Below, one piece after another: positions 28,300 through 38,038 of a DNA stretch of 64,000 bases. The notes beneath the pieces were generated by a model, which was given only the letters and a program-made list of their open reading frames with translations, made no database searches and was not told where the DNA came from. Positions within the stretch are counted from its first letter, which is position 1; every line of letters begins with the position of its first letter. The stretch comes from Paludibacter jiangxiensis (GTDB lineage Bacteria > Bacteroidota > Bacteroidia > Bacteroidales > Paludibacteraceae). The stretch spans positions 232,503 to 296,502 of the forward strand of contig NZ_BDCR01000002.1 of the NCBI RefSeq assembly GCF_001618385.1, given 5' to 3'. A program made the position numbers and the translations under genes.

Positions 28300-28307
28300 T
28301 AATTTTG
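28300..28307 (+). promoter_or_regulatory. Candidate -7 box for the VIT1 gene
   Basis: TAATTTTG matches TAnnTTTG, 30 bases before the ATG. The -33 element is not well placed. Confidence 0.4.
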
Positions 28308-28337
28308 TGTTGATAAAACAGATAAACTAAAATACAG

Positions 28338-29201
28338 ATGGATACTAAAATACATAAGATGGTACTTGCCGCGCAACGTACCGAAATCACAGAATATTAT
28401 ATTTATCACAAACTGGCAGAGCAGACGAAAGATACCAACAATGCCGCAGTATTACGTCGTATCGGTGACCAGGAAAAGGGGCATTATAATTTCTGGAAAA
28501 CAAAAACCGGGGTGGATGTGGCTCCCGACAGAAGAAGAGTTTGGCGCACGGTTTTCATGGCTAAACTTCTCGGACTCTCTTTTGTGTTGAAACAGATGGA
28601 GAAACGGGAAGGAACCGGGTCTCGACTGTATGATTCTCTTTCGGATCATTTTCCCGAAACCAAACGTTTTTCGGAAGAAGAGCTGGAACATGAAAAAACA
28701 GTGCTCAATATGCTGGACGAAGAGCGACTTCAGTATGTCGGTTCGGTTGTGTTGGGTTTGAATGATGCGTTGGTGGAGCTTACCGGTTCGCTGGCAGGTT
28801 TCACGCTGGCACTGGGCGATACGAGGGTGATTACGCTTGCCGGGCTGGTTACCGGAATCTCGGCCGCTTTGTCAATGGCTTCGTCCGATTATCTTTCGTC
28901 GAAAGCCGAAGGGGATGCACGCGCTAAAAAATCAGCTGTTTATACCGGAGTGGCTTATCTTTTTACCGTGATATTCCTGATACTTCCTTTCTTGTTGCTT
29001 ACCAGTAAGTTGATGGCGCTGGCTATTACTCTGGCTATTGCCGTACTGATTATTTATGCGTTCAATTATTACATTTCGATGGCAAAAGACCTGAATTTCA
29101 GGGCACGTTTCTGGGAAATGACGCTGATTAGTTTAGGTGTGGCCGGTTTCTCGTTTTTAGTCGGGTGGGGGCTGAAAGCTATTCTGGGAGTGAATATTTG
29201 A
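28338..29201 (+). CDS. Ferritin-like/VIT1 (CCC1) family metal transporter
   Basis: These two-domain proteins couple an N-terminal ferritin-like domain to a VIT1-type membrane transporter for Fe2+ or Mn2+. The N-terminal 130 residues carry Glu/His metal-site helices (ITEYYIYHKLAEQTKD near residue 18, IGDQEKGHYNFWKT near 42, EEELEHEKTVLNML near 113). The membrane part begins LNDALVELTGSLAGFTLALG near residue 141 and has about five helices, including ALSMASSDYLSSKAEGDA. Length 287 is normal. It is divergent from the sigma operon. A decayed copy of its start lies at 25622-25665. Confidence 0.9.
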   Translation: MDTKIHKMVLAAQRTEITEYYIYHKLAEQTKDTNNAAVLRRIGDQEKGHYNFWKTKTGVDVAPDRRRVWRTVFMAKLLGLSFVLKQMEKREGTGSRLYDSLSDHFPETKRFSEEELEHEKTVLNMLDEERLQYVGSVVLGLNDALVELTGSLAGFTLALGDTRVITLAGLVTGISAALSMASSDYLSSKAEGDARAKKSAVYTGVAYLFTVIFLILPFLLLTSKLMALAITLAIAVLIIYAFNYYISMAKDLNFRARFWEMTLISLGVAGFSFLVGWGLKAILGVNI

Positions 29202-29224
29202 TAGTTACGAGATATTTAGCAATG

Positions 29225-29251
29225 AAAAGCGGACTTCGGTTCGCTTTTTTT
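29225..29251 (+). terminator. Intrinsic terminator after the VIT1 gene
   Basis: AAAAGCG pairs with CGCTTTT around a CTTCGG-type loop, followed by further T residues. Confidence 0.85.
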
Positions 29252-29629
29252 GTTGATTATTAAGAACCCGAAAATATGGTAGGTATAGAGAAAAAGGAGG
29301 ATGGAACTCCCTTTAGTTCGATACGAAATTATGTTGCATAACATATAAATGAACGTGCGGGCATAAAAAATAAGTGTTATTTTTACACCCATTAATAAGA
29401 ATGCGCTTTGTTGTGATTGCTTATTATGGCCTTGTGAAATAAATACCTTGGAAACAATTGAATACGTTGTGCGTGGACTGTTTTTAACGATTCTGTTTCG
29501 GGTATTGGTCTTGCAAAATGAGATGCCAACCTTAAAGAAAGCTTGTAAATAGTGCATCCAAGAACTAATGACTGATAAATAAAAGAAGCAGAATAAATCC
29601 TCTTAATTAAAAATAGTCTAATAAAAATT
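29252..29629. other. Gap upstream of the SSS symporter
   Basis: No gene is supported. A dyad ATGTTGCATAACAT sits at about 29331-29344 and a looser one (GTGT...ACAC) at about 29374-29388. Either could be a regulator site for the arabinose locus, but there is no direct support. No TAnnTTTG box is well placed. Confidence 0.3.
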
Positions 29630-31375
29630 ATGAACTGGAATTCACATGAATTTATTTGGCTCGACTGGGTGATTATCGCGGTCGGGATTTTGGCTGTAAC
29701 TTGGGCTGTATGGCGCTCGATACAGAAGGACAAACGTTTACAAAAAGGTGCCGATAGTGAAAACTACCTTTTTGGTAAAGGCGAGCCCTGGTATATTATT
29801 GGTGCTGCTATCTTTGCTGCAAATATTGGTTCGGAACACCTTGTAGGTCTGGCCGGAACAGGAGCAAAAAATGGTGTTGGTATGGCACACTGGGAGATGC
29901 AGGGCTGGATGATCCTCATTCTGGGTTGGCTCTTCGTTCCGTTCTACCAACTTATGAATAATAAGCTGGGTAAAATCATCACGATGCCTGACTTCCTCAA
30001 GAACCGTTACACCCCCCGTACAGGTTCGTGGTTGTCTATCATCACTTTGATAGCATACGTGCTGACCAAAGTGAGTGTGACTGCATTTACCGGTGGTATC
30101 TTCATGGAGAGTCTTCTAGGTCTTCCTTTCTGGTACGGCGCTATCGGTCTGATCGTTTTGACAGGTATCTTTACCATCTTTGGTGGTATGAAAGGCGTGA
30201 TGACACTGTCTGCTATTCAAACTCCTATCCTTATTATAGGTTCGTTCCTCGTACTATTTCTTGGTTTGGCTGCCCTCGGTCACGGTTGTATCGCTGATGG
30301 TTGGACAGCAATGATCGACCACGCAAGAAGCATGGGTCTTGGAGCTGATGGCCATGCTTACGGTACAAATCACATGTTCCACTTCGAAACAGGCGACCCG
30401 ATGTATGATGAATATCCCGGATTTTGGGTGTTTATCGGTGCTTCCATTATCGGTTTGTGGTATTGGGCTACCGACCAGCACATTGTTCAACGTGTGCTCG
30501 GACAACAAAAAGGTGAATCAAGCGATGTTGTGATGAAGCGTGCGCGCAGAGGTACTATTGCTGCCGGTTATTTCAAATTGTTACCGGTATTCATGTTCCT
30601 TATCCCCGGTATGGTTGCCGCTGCATTGGCAGCTCGTCCTGAGAGCGGCTTTACCTTGGACAATCCCGATACCGCTTTCGGATCGATGGTTAAATTTGTA
30701 TTGCCTGCCGGTGTGAAAGGTATTGTTACTATTGGTTTTATCTCCGCTCTTGTAGCTTCGTTGGCTGCGTTCTTCAACTCCTGCGCCACCTTGTTTACCG
30801 AAGACTTCTACAAACCAATGTTCAAAAACAGAAGCGAAGCTACTTACGTTTTGGTAGGTCGTATGGCTACAATTGTTGTAGTTATACTGGGTATTATCTG
30901 GATACCGGTTATGATGAGTCTCGGTAGCCTTTATTCTTACCTGCAAGGTATTCAGTCGTTGCTGGCTCCTGCCATGGTGGCTGTGTTCCTGATGGGTATA
31001 TTCTCCAAGAAAATAACACCGAAAGCAGGTGAAGCAGGTTTGATCGCCGGTTTCCTTATCGGTATGGCACGCTTGTTGACCAATATCTTTACAAATACAG
31101 GAAAAGATGTAATGACCGGTTGGTTCTGGAATTCAACTCATTGGTTCTGGCATACAAACTGGCTTATCTTTGAAATCTGGTTGCTGGTATTCATTATGAT
31201 GTTTATGGTTGTGGTTTCTTTCTTTACCAAAAAACCGACCGCTAAACAGATTGAATTCATTACGTTTAACGACGATTACAAGACTCTTATCAAACAAAGC
31301 TGGAATAAGTGGGATGTTATTGCCTCAATCGGGGTAATTGCTTTCTGTGCTGCATTTTACCTGTACTTCTGGTAA
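29630..31375 (+). CDS. Sodium:solute symporter (SSS/SGLT family), probable arabinose or sugar uptake
   Basis: The 581-residue protein has about 13-14 membrane helices typical of SGLT-type symporters. SSS signatures include FGKGEPWYIIGAAIFAANIG near residue 48, the helix TFAGG-like stretch VSVTAFTGGIFMESLLGLP near 147 and GLWYWATDQHIVQRVLGQQ near 275. The last motif is shared with sugar-transporting SGLTs. It lies directly upstream of araR-araDAB, so L-arabinose is the likely substrate, by context. A terminator separates it from araR. Confidence 0.88.
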   Translation: MNWNSHEFIWLDWVIIAVGILAVTWAVWRSIQKDKRLQKGADSENYLFGKGEPWYIIGAAIFAANIGSEHLVGLAGTGAKNGVGMAHWEMQGWMILILGWLFVPFYQLMNNKLGKIITMPDFLKNRYTPRTGSWLSIITLIAYVLTKVSVTAFTGGIFMESLLGLPFWYGAIGLIVLTGIFTIFGGMKGVMTLSAIQTPILIIGSFLVLFLGLAALGHGCIADGWTAMIDHARSMGLGADGHAYGTNHMFHFETGDPMYDEYPGFWVFIGASIIGLWYWATDQHIVQRVLGQQKGESSDVVMKRARRGTIAAGYFKLLPVFMFLIPGMVAAALAARPESGFTLDNPDTAFGSMVKFVLPAGVKGIVTIGFISALVASLAAFFNSCATLFTEDFYKPMFKNRSEATYVLVGRMATIVVVILGIIWIPVMMSLGSLYSYLQGIQSLLAPAMVAVFLMGIFSKKITPKAGEAGLIAGFLIGMARLLTNIFTNTGKDVMTGWFWNSTHWFWHTNWLIFEIWLLVFIMMFMVVVSFFTKKPTAKQIEFITFNDDYKTLIKQSWNKWDVIASIGVIAFCAAFYLYFW

Positions 31376-31390
31376 TTAAAAACGATGATT

Positions 31391-31430
31391 TTATCCCTTC
31401 TTTCAGGTTTGGGAGAAGGGATAAATTTTT
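31391..31430 (+). terminator. Intrinsic terminator after the symporter
   Basis: TTATCCCTTCT pairs with AGAAGGGATAA around a 12-base loop, followed by ATTTTT. Confidence 0.88.
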
Positions 31431-31461
31431 GTCGTCTATTTAGAAATTAAAATATAGAATA

Positions 31462-32169
31462 GTGTCTGAAAAGAACGGAATAGTAAATCTCTACGAACAA
31501 AACGACCGCTTTTATGTGGCTGTGGACTGTATCATTTTCGGGTTCCATCAGGGAACGTTGAAACTGCTGCTGATCAAACGTAAATTTGATCCCTGCAAGG
31601 GAGAGTGGTCGCTGATGGGAGGTTTCTTAAACAAAGACGAAAGTATTGATGCTGCTGCCGAACGAGTGCTACAGGATTTGACGGGTCTGGAAAATGTTTA
31701 CATGGAACAGATCGGCATATTCGGCGAACTGGATCGTGATCCGGGAGAACGGGTGCTTTCTGCTGCTTATTACGCGTTGATTAATATCGACGATTACGAT
31801 AAAGAGTTGGCTGCTAGTCACAACGCCGTTTGGGTGCCGATTACCGAAATTCCAGATCTGATTTTTGACCATAACAAAATGGTGCGTATTGCACAGAAAC
31901 AGTTGAAACGAAAAGCAGCAGTAGAACCGATTGGCTTTAACCTGTTGCCTGAATTGTTTACGTTGCCACAGTTGCAGTCGCTCTACGAAGCAATCTTTGG
32001 AGATACGCTCGATAAACGTAATTTCCGTAAGAAGCTGCTTGCAATGGATGTCTTTGAAAAGACGGAAGAAAAAGACAAAAGTAACTCTAAAAGAGGAGCA
32101 TACTATTATCGTTTTGATTACGATAAGTATACCGAACTGGTGCAAAGCGGGCTCCGGTTTGCATTGTAG
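31462..32169 (+). CDS. araR: AraR, Nudix-domain arabinose-responsive transcription factor
   Basis: The 235-residue product starts at GTG 31462. The N-terminal Nudix-fold domain (residues 15-145; FYVAVDCIIFGFHQGTLKLL) is followed by a winged-helix domain (about 150-235; SLYEAIFGDTLDKRNFRKKL). The Nudix box is degraded: GGFLNKDESIDAAAERVLQD lacks the RExxEE catalytic core, so hydrolysis is unlikely. This is the architecture of the Bacteroidetes AraR regulator, which binds arabinose. It lies between the symporter and araDAB. Confidence 0.9.
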   Translation: MSEKNGIVNLYEQNDRFYVAVDCIIFGFHQGTLKLLLIKRKFDPCKGEWSLMGGFLNKDESIDAAAERVLQDLTGLENVYMEQIGIFGELDRDPGERVLSAAYYALINIDDYDKELAASHNAVWVPITEIPDLIFDHNKMVRIAQKQLKRKAAVEPIGFNLLPELFTLPQLQSLYEAIFGDTLDKRNFRKKLLAMDVFEKTEEKDKSNSKRGAYYYRFDYDKYTELVQSGLRFAL

Positions 32170-32173
32170 TCTG

Positions 32174-32305
32174 TTAGAACAAAGATCGAAGACTTTGGTC
32201 TTTGACAAAAACGGTTTTGAAATTTGAATTTATTGTTTGAAAACCAGAATAAAGAGTAGGGGAAGCTGGGAAAAGTCCTTGTTCTTTGCTCTTTGTTCTT
32301 TACTC
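32174..32305. repeat. CTTTGTTC-family inverted-arm repeat between araR and araD
   Basis: Arm one (about 32174-32204, TTAGAACAAAGATCGAAGAC and following) is complementary in style to arm two (about 32275-32305, TTGTTCTTTGCTCTTTGTTC). The second arm ends eight bases before the araD ATG, as at thiL. Confidence 0.6.
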
Positions 32306-32313
32306 TGAAAAAT

Positions 32314-33000
32314 ATGACCAGAAAAGAACTGAAAGAAGTGGTATGGCAAACAAACCTCGACCTTGTAAAACATGGTTTGGTGATTTTTACCTGGGGTAAT
32401 GTTAGTGCCATTGACCGTAACGAAGGTATCGTGGCAATTAAACCTTCGGGTATCTCTTATGATGATATGAAACCTGAAGATATGGTGCTGCTCGATATCG
32501 AAGGTAATGTGGTGGAAGGAAAATGGAAACCATCTTCCGATACTCCTACTCACCTTGCACTCTATCGTGCGTTTGAAGGCATCGGTGGAGTAGTACATAC
32601 ACACTCAACATTTGCAACATCGTGGGCTCAGGCCGGATGCGATATTCCCAACATCGGTACAACACATGCCGACTATTTCAGTCAGGCAATTCCCTGTACC
32701 CGTGCAATGACGGAAGCCGAAGTGAAAGGCGAATATGAACTGGAGACCGGAAATGTCATCATCGAACGTTTTCAGGGCATCAATCCGGTGCATGTGCCGG
32801 GCGTGCTGGTGAAGAACCATGGCCCATTCTCGTGGGGCAAAGATGCTCACGATGCAGTGCACAACGCCGTTGTGATGGAACAAGTGGCTAAAATGGCATT
32901 TGTGGCTTACAGCGTTAACCCGCAATTGCAGATGAATCCTTTGCTTGTAGAAAAACATTTTATGCGTAAACACGGACCGAATGCCTATTACGGGCAATAG
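32314..33000 (+). CDS. araD: L-ribulose-5-phosphate 4-epimerase
   Basis: AraD converts L-ribulose-5-phosphate to D-xylulose-5-phosphate, the last step of arabinose entry into the pentose phosphate pathway. ATG 32314 ([14 protein letters not shown]) matches family starts and gives 228 residues. The upstream open frame is repeat sequence. Class II aldolase motifs are [19 protein letters not shown] near residue 28, [14 protein letters not shown] near 95 (the zinc histidines) and [20 protein letters not shown] near 165. Confidence 0.95.
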   Translation: MTRKELKEVVWQTNLDLVKHGLVIFTWGNVSAIDRNEGIVAIKPSGISYDDMKPEDMVLLDIEGNVVEGKWKPSSDTPTHLALYRAFEGIGGVVHTHSTFATSWAQAGCDIPNIGTTHADYFSQAIPCTRAMTEAEVKGEYELETGNVIIERFQGINPVHVPGVLVKNHGPFSWGKDAHDAVHNAVVMEQVAKMAFVAYSVNPQLQMNPLLVEKHFMRKHGPNAYYGQ

Positions 33001-33001
33001 A

Positions 33002-33119
33002 AGCCCCCTCAATCCCCCACAAGGGTACTTATAATCAGATTAACAGATAATTAACTATAACAAAATCCTCCAAACCCAGATTTACCCCCTCTTGAGGAGG
33101 GGGATGGGGGGGAGGCTTA
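33002..33119. repeat. CCCCCT-family inverted-arm repeat between araD and araA
   Basis: Arm one (33002-33030, AGCCCCCTCAATCCCCCAC and following) and arm two (about 33084-33116, itself the hairpin ACCCCCTCTTGAGGAGGGGG and following) are inverted relative to each other around a 50-base AT-rich centre. Confidence 0.7.
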
Positions 33120-33132
33120 TTAATTAAACATT

Positions 33133-34635
33133 ATGATTTACAATGATTTAGAAGTTTGGTTCGTTACCGGCGCACAGCTTTTATACGGTGGCGATGCAGT
33201 AGTGGCAGTTGATGCACACTCTAACGAAATGGTGAAAGGTTTGAACGAATCGGGTAACCTGCCAATTAAAGTGGTTTATAAAGGAACCGCTAACTCTTCT
33301 GCCGAAATCTCGGAAATCATGCGTGCTGCCAATGGCGATACAAAGTGCGTTGGTATGATTACATGGATGCACACTTTCTCTCCAGCCAAAATGTGGATTC
33401 ACGGTTTGATGGACTTCAAAAAACCGTTGCTTCACCTGCATACACAATACAACGATAAAATTCCATGGAACGAAATCGACATGGACTTTATGAACCTCAA
33501 TCAGTCGGCTCACGGCGACCGCGAATTCGGTCACATCACCAGCCGCCTGCGCAAACCCCGCAAAGTGGTTGTTGGTTACTGGAAAGACGCTGCTACTCAG
33601 TCTAAAATTGCAGGCTGGATGCGTGTTTGTGCCGGTTGGGCCGATTCACAGGATATGTTGATTATCCGTTTTGGCGACAACATGAACAACGTGGCTGTAA
33701 CCGATGGTGATAAAGTGGAAGCTGAAATCCGTTTGGGTTACCACGTGGACAATGCTCCGATTGCAACATTGGTGCCTTACGTTAATGCTGTAACCGAAGC
33801 AGAAATCGATGCTTTGGTTGACGAATACGAAAAAATATACGACTTTGCAGCTGACAGCAAGAAAGGTGCAGAAAAACATCAGTTCGTTCGCGATGCTGCT
33901 GCTCAGGAAATTGGTCTCCGTCGTTTTCTTCAGGATAAAGGTGCCAAAGCTTTCACTACCAGCTTCAACGAACTGGAAGGCATGAAACAGTTGATGGGCT
34001 TTGCTTCTCAGCGTTTGATGGCCGAAGGTTTTGGTTTCGGTGCCGAAGGTGACTGGAAATCGGCTGCTTTGGTTCGTACCATGTGGGTAATGGGTCAGGG
34101 TCTCAAAGGTGGTCAGTCATTCCTCGAAGATTATACGTTGAATTTCGACGGTGAAAACTCAACCATTCTGCAGGCTCACATGCTGGAAATCAATCCGGAT
34201 ATTACCGGCGTTAAACCTCGCGTGGAAGTTCATTTCCTCGGTATTGGCGATTCCAAAACCTGCGCTCGTCTGGTATTCCAGGCTCACGAAGGTACAGGTG
34301 TTGCAGCTACCATCGTTGATATGGGTAACCGTTTCCGCATGATCGTTAACGAAGTGGAAGTGGTTAAACCGCAGGCTCTTCCTAAGCTTCCTGTTGCATG
34401 TGCATTGTGGAAACCAATGCCTAACTTCGAAGTAGGTGCCGGTGCATGGATCTTGGCAGGTGGTACTCACCACTCCAGCTTCTCGTTTGCCGTAACAACA
34501 GAAATGATGGAAGACTACGCTGAAATTGCCGATATCGAAATGTTGATTATCGACAAGGATACTACTATCCGTCAGTTCCGTCAGGATTTGCGCAACAACG
34601 AAGTGTATTACATGCTGAACAAAGCGTTGAGATAA
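33133..34635 (+). CDS. araA: L-arabinose isomerase
   Basis: AraA isomerises L-arabinose to L-ribulose with Mn2+. The 500-residue protein begins with the family pattern EVWFVTGAQLLYGGDAV. It has the metal/catalytic glutamates in GFGAEGDWKSAALVRTMW near residue 297 and GGQSFLEDYTLNF near 322, a histidine in LQAHMLEI near 345 and GTHHSSFS near 443. Codon bias suggests strong expression. It is the second gene of araDAB. Confidence 0.97.
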   Translation: MIYNDLEVWFVTGAQLLYGGDAVVAVDAHSNEMVKGLNESGNLPIKVVYKGTANSSAEISEIMRAANGDTKCVGMITWMHTFSPAKMWIHGLMDFKKPLLHLHTQYNDKIPWNEIDMDFMNLNQSAHGDREFGHITSRLRKPRKVVVGYWKDAATQSKIAGWMRVCAGWADSQDMLIIRFGDNMNNVAVTDGDKVEAEIRLGYHVDNAPIATLVPYVNAVTEAEIDALVDEYEKIYDFAADSKKGAEKHQFVRDAAAQEIGLRRFLQDKGAKAFTTSFNELEGMKQLMGFASQRLMAEGFGFGAEGDWKSAALVRTMWVMGQGLKGGQSFLEDYTLNFDGENSTILQAHMLEINPDITGVKPRVEVHFLGIGDSKTCARLVFQAHEGTGVAATIVDMGNRFRMIVNEVEVVKPQALPKLPVACALWKPMPNFEVGAGAWILAGGTHHSSFSFAVTTEMMEDYAEIADIEMLIIDKDTTIRQFRQDLRNNEVYYMLNKALR

Positions 34636-34640
34636 AAAAC

Positions 34641-34724
34641 AAGTGATCAGTTATAAGTGGTAAGTTGTAAGTAATCTGAATTTTGGATTCTTAACTTACA
34701 ACTTATAACTTATTCCTTACAACT
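34641..34724. repeat. Inverted-arm repeat of the CTTATAAC/GTTGTAAG family between araA and araB
   Basis: Arms at about 34641-34673 (containing TTATAAGTGGTAAGTTGTAA) and 34692-34724 (containing TTACAACTTATAACTTATTC) are inverted copies around an 18-base centre. Confidence 0.7.
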
Positions 34725-34731
34725 AACATTT

Positions 34732-36369
34732 ATGAAATACGTTATAGGACTTGACTATGGCAGTGACTCTGCCCGTGCCGTTGTGGTAGATGCCGAAAGC
34801 GGCAAAGAACTGGCCTCTTCGGTGAAATATTATCCCCGCTGGACGGAGGGTAAATATTGCGTTCCGACAGCCAATCAGTATCGCCAACACCCGCAAGATT
34901 ATATCGATGTACTCGAATATACAGTGAAAGACGCACTTTCGAAATGTCCGGCCGGTACCGCTGAAAATGTGGTAGGTATGGCATTCGATACAACCGGAAG
35001 TACTCCTGTATTTACCGATAAAGAGGGTACGCCGCTGTCCATGTTGCCCGAGTTTGCCGAAAACCCTAACGCCATGTTCGTGCTGTGGAAAGACCATACA
35101 GCTATTCAGGAAGCGCAGGAAATTAACGACCTGTGTGCAAAATGGGATATAGACTACAGCTCTTACGAGGGTGGCATCTACTCTTCCGAATGGTTTTGGG
35201 CAAAAGCCCTGCATGTACTTCGTTCCGACGAAAAGGTACGTTCAGCTGCTTATTCTATCGTAGAACATTGCGACTGGTTGCCAGGTTTGCTCGTGGGTAA
35301 AACCAAACCCGAAGATATTTGCCGTAGCCGTTGTGCTTCGGGACACAAAGCTATGTGGCTCGAAAAATGGGGTGGTCTTCCATCAGAAGAGTTCCTGACA
35401 GCTCTCGATCCTCTTTTGGCCGGTTACCGCGATCGCCTTTATACAAACACTTGCCCCAGCAACCAGAAAACCGGTACACTGACCGCAGAATGGGCGCAAC
35501 GTCTTGGTTTGACAACGAACGTTGCCGTTGCTGTCGGTGCATTCGACTGTCACATGGGAGCCGTTGGTGCCGAAGTGAAACCGGGTGCGTTGGTACGTGT
35601 TATCGGTACTTCTACCTGCGATATCATGGTGTCGAGCTACGAAGAAATGGGTGATAAACTGATTCCCGGTATCTGTGGACAGGTCGACGGTTCTGTTATT
35701 CCGGGTCTGGTAGGTCTCGAAGCCGGTCAGTCTGCTTTCGGCGATGTTTACGCGTGGTTCAAACGCGTGGTGGCATGGCCTATCGAACAATCAGATCTGA
35801 TCGATGCCGAAACGAAAAAGAAAATTATCGACGGCATTATTCCTGCTTTGGAAAAAGAGGCAGCAAAAGTGCCGGTTTCCGAATCAACAATCTTAGCAAC
35901 CGACTGGATGAACGGTCGTCGTACTCCCGATGCCAATCAGGCAGTGAAGGGAACGATTACCGGCCTGAACCTCGGTAGCTCAGCTCCGCTTATTTTCCGT
36001 GCATTGGTAGAAGCTACAGCTTACGGCTCGAAAGCGATTGTTGATCGTTTTATCGAAAACGGCGTTGAAATTAAAGAGATTATCGGTATCGGTGGTATTG
36101 CCCTGAAATCTTCTTTTGTAATGCAAACGCTGGCCGATGTGCTCAATATGCCGATTAAAGTGGCGAAAGCTGAACAGGCATGTGCTTTCGGTGCTTCGAT
36201 GTTTGCTGCCGTGGCTGCCGGTGTGTATGCCAAGGTGGAAGATGCACAAAGCGCAATGGGTATGGGTTTTGCAAAAGAATACTATCCCAATGCCGAAAAC
36301 CATAAAATGTATCAGGCACTGTACGAAAAGTACTGCAAGCTGGGTGCATTTACTGAAAAAGAATTTTAA
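34732..36369 (+). CDS. araB: Ribulokinase
   Basis: AraB phosphorylates L-ribulose with ATP. The 545-residue FGGY-family kinase has the N-terminal phosphate loop GLDYGSDSARAVVVD near residue 6, the substrate region WKDHTAIQEAQEINDL near 117, VIGTSTCDIM near 285, ATDWMNGRRTPDANQ near 389 and the second ATP segment GIGGIALKSSFVMQTLADVL near 450. It closes the araDAB series and is followed by a strong terminator. Confidence 0.97.
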   Translation: MKYVIGLDYGSDSARAVVVDAESGKELASSVKYYPRWTEGKYCVPTANQYRQHPQDYIDVLEYTVKDALSKCPAGTAENVVGMAFDTTGSTPVFTDKEGTPLSMLPEFAENPNAMFVLWKDHTAIQEAQEINDLCAKWDIDYSSYEGGIYSSEWFWAKALHVLRSDEKVRSAAYSIVEHCDWLPGLLVGKTKPEDICRSRCASGHKAMWLEKWGGLPSEEFLTALDPLLAGYRDRLYTNTCPSNQKTGTLTAEWAQRLGLTTNVAVAVGAFDCHMGAVGAEVKPGALVRVIGTSTCDIMVSSYEEMGDKLIPGICGQVDGSVIPGLVGLEAGQSAFGDVYAWFKRVVAWPIEQSDLIDAETKKKIIDGIIPALEKEAAKVPVSESTILATDWMNGRRTPDANQAVKGTITGLNLGSSAPLIFRALVEATAYGSKAIVDRFIENGVEIKEIIGIGGIALKSSFVMQTLADVLNMPIKVAKAEQACAFGASMFAAVAAGVYAKVEDAQSAMGMGFAKEYYPNAENHKMYQALYEKYCKLGAFTEKEF

Positions 36370-36395
36370 TTTGTGTTTTAATTCATAGGTTTGAG

Positions 36396-36430
36396 TCCCG
36401 GTTCTCGAGAAGAGAATCGGGATTTTTTTT
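36396..36430 (+). terminator. Intrinsic terminator after araB
   Basis: TCCCGGTTCTC pairs with GAGAATCGGGA around a five-base loop, followed by eight T residues. Confidence 0.93.
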
Positions 36431-36601
36431 GCTAGAAATGATTTCAGTCTCAAAGGCTCATCCTATCGGGATAAATCGTAACTTAGCAGATGCTTTGGTT
36501 GAGGGCGAAAATTCCTTTAGATAAGTGATTGCAAATTAACAGCAGGTTTCAGTAACGTTATACATAGCCTATGAGCCTGCAGATTCATAATAATTTCAAC
36601 T

Positions 36602-37990
36602 ATGTTTAGTAAAGAGACTTATATTCAGCGCCGGTTGACGCTGGCAAAGAAACTTGGATCGGGCATCGTGTTGCTGCCCGGTAATGATGAAAGTCCGATG
36701 AATTATGCCGACAATGGCTATCATTTTCGTCAGGACAGTACTTTCCTTTATTTTTTCGGTGTCGATTTTCCTTCTATCGTGGGCATAATTGATGTGGATA
36801 ATCAACGCCAGATTATTTTCGGAGACGATTATACTATTGACGATATTGTGTGGATGGGACCGCAATCTACCATTGCCGACCGTGCACAGGAAGCCGGCAT
36901 AACCGAAACACGGCCTTTATCGAAATTGCACGACTTTCTGGCCGACGCTCAGAAACGTGGGCGCGACATTCATTTCCTTGCACCTTACCGTGCCGAAACA
37001 AAGCTGAAGTTGCAGTCGTGGCTCGGTTTGCATTCTGACGAACTTGCTACAAAAGCTTCGTTGCCATTGACAAAAGCGGTGATTAGTCAGCGCGAAATAA
37101 AGACGGCGGAGGAAATTACCGAAATCGAAAAAGGGGTCAACCTCTCGGTGGATATGCATGTGGCCGCCATGCAGATGGTACGTCCAGGTCTTACCGAAGC
37201 GCAAGTGGCTGCCCGTGTTTACGAGGTGGCGCTGGCTGCCGATTGCGAGCTGTCGTTTCCCATCATTGCCACCATCAACGGACAAACTCTCCATAACCAC
37301 TATCACGGCAACATGCTCAAAAGCGGCGATCTCTTTTTGCTCGATGCAGGAGGCGAATTGAAGATGCACTATGCTGGTGATTTGTCGAGCACTTTCCCTG
37401 TTGATACAACCTTTACTCCGCAACAAAAACTGGTATACGAAATGAGCCTGAAGGCTTATGATGCAGCTGTGGCAACGCTTGCTCCCGGAGTGCCTTTCCG
37501 TGATGTACATTTTGCTGCCTGTCGCTCCATCGTTGAAAGTATGCAGCAGCTCGGACTGATGAAAGGTGATGGGGAGGAATCGTTGAAAGCCGGAGCACAT
37601 GCGTTGTTTATGCCTTGCGGTACGGGTCACATGATGGGACTCGACGTACATGATATGGAAAACCTCGGAGAGGTATGGGTCGGTTACGATGGCGAGCAGA
37701 AGAGCACACAGTTCGGACTGAAGTCACTGCGGTTTGCCAAACCTTTGCGTCCGGGACACGTCTTTACCATCGAACCCGGCATTTATTTCATTCCCGAGTT
37801 GATGGATAAATGGCAGTCCGAAGGCCTGTTCAACGAGTTCGTTAACTGGAGAGAAGTACAGAAATTCCGTTTTTTCGGGGGAATCCGCAACGAGGAAGAT
37901 TACATGATTACCGAAACCGGCGCCTGCCGTGTAGGTAAGCATAAACCAATGCGGGTAGACGAAGTGGAAGCTATCCGCAAAGGGAAGTAA
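36602..37990 (+). CDS. pepP: Xaa-Pro aminopeptidase (aminopeptidase P)
   Basis: PepP removes N-terminal residues that precede proline. The 462-residue protein has the PepP N-terminal domain (ETYIQRRLTLAKKLGSGIVL) and the creatinase/M24 fold with all five metal ligands: Asp in LLDAGGELKMHYAGDLSSTF near residue 242, His in CGTGHMMGLDVHD near 340, Glu in VFTIEPGIYF near 390 and Glu in GGIRNEEDYMIT near 430. It is a single gene that shares a bidirectional terminator with the dismutase gene. Confidence 0.94.
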   Translation: MFSKETYIQRRLTLAKKLGSGIVLLPGNDESPMNYADNGYHFRQDSTFLYFFGVDFPSIVGIIDVDNQRQIIFGDDYTIDDIVWMGPQSTIADRAQEAGITETRPLSKLHDFLADAQKRGRDIHFLAPYRAETKLKLQSWLGLHSDELATKASLPLTKAVISQREIKTAEEITEIEKGVNLSVDMHVAAMQMVRPGLTEAQVAARVYEVALAADCELSFPIIATINGQTLHNHYHGNMLKSGDLFLLDAGGELKMHYAGDLSSTFPVDTTFTPQQKLVYEMSLKAYDAAVATLAPGVPFRDVHFAACRSIVESMQQLGLMKGDGEESLKAGAHALFMPCGTGHMMGLDVHDMENLGEVWVGYDGEQKSTQFGLKSLRFAKPLRPGHVFTIEPGIYFIPELMDKWQSEGLFNEFVNWREVQKFRFFGGIRNEEDYMITETGACRVGKHKPMRVDEVEAIRKGK

Positions 37991-38008
37991 TACGAAATCG
38001 TACAAATG

Positions 38009-38038
38009 AAAAACCGGGCTTGTGCCCGGTTTTTTTTA
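38009..38038. terminator. Bidirectional terminator between pepP and the dismutase gene
   Basis: AAAACCGGGC pairs with GCCCGGTTTT around a short TTGT loop, with A and T runs on the two sides. The T run overlaps the stop of the minus-strand dismutase gene. Confidence 0.9.

Noticed and set aside
29216..29733. Overlapping minus-strand ORFs of 113 codons near the SSS symporter start
   Set aside because: They overlap the VIT1 terminator and the symporter N-terminus and show no protein-like pattern.
29331..31461. AraR operators upstream of the symporter and araR
   Set aside because: Short dyads are present but none recurs convincingly at both sites, so I do not call an operator.
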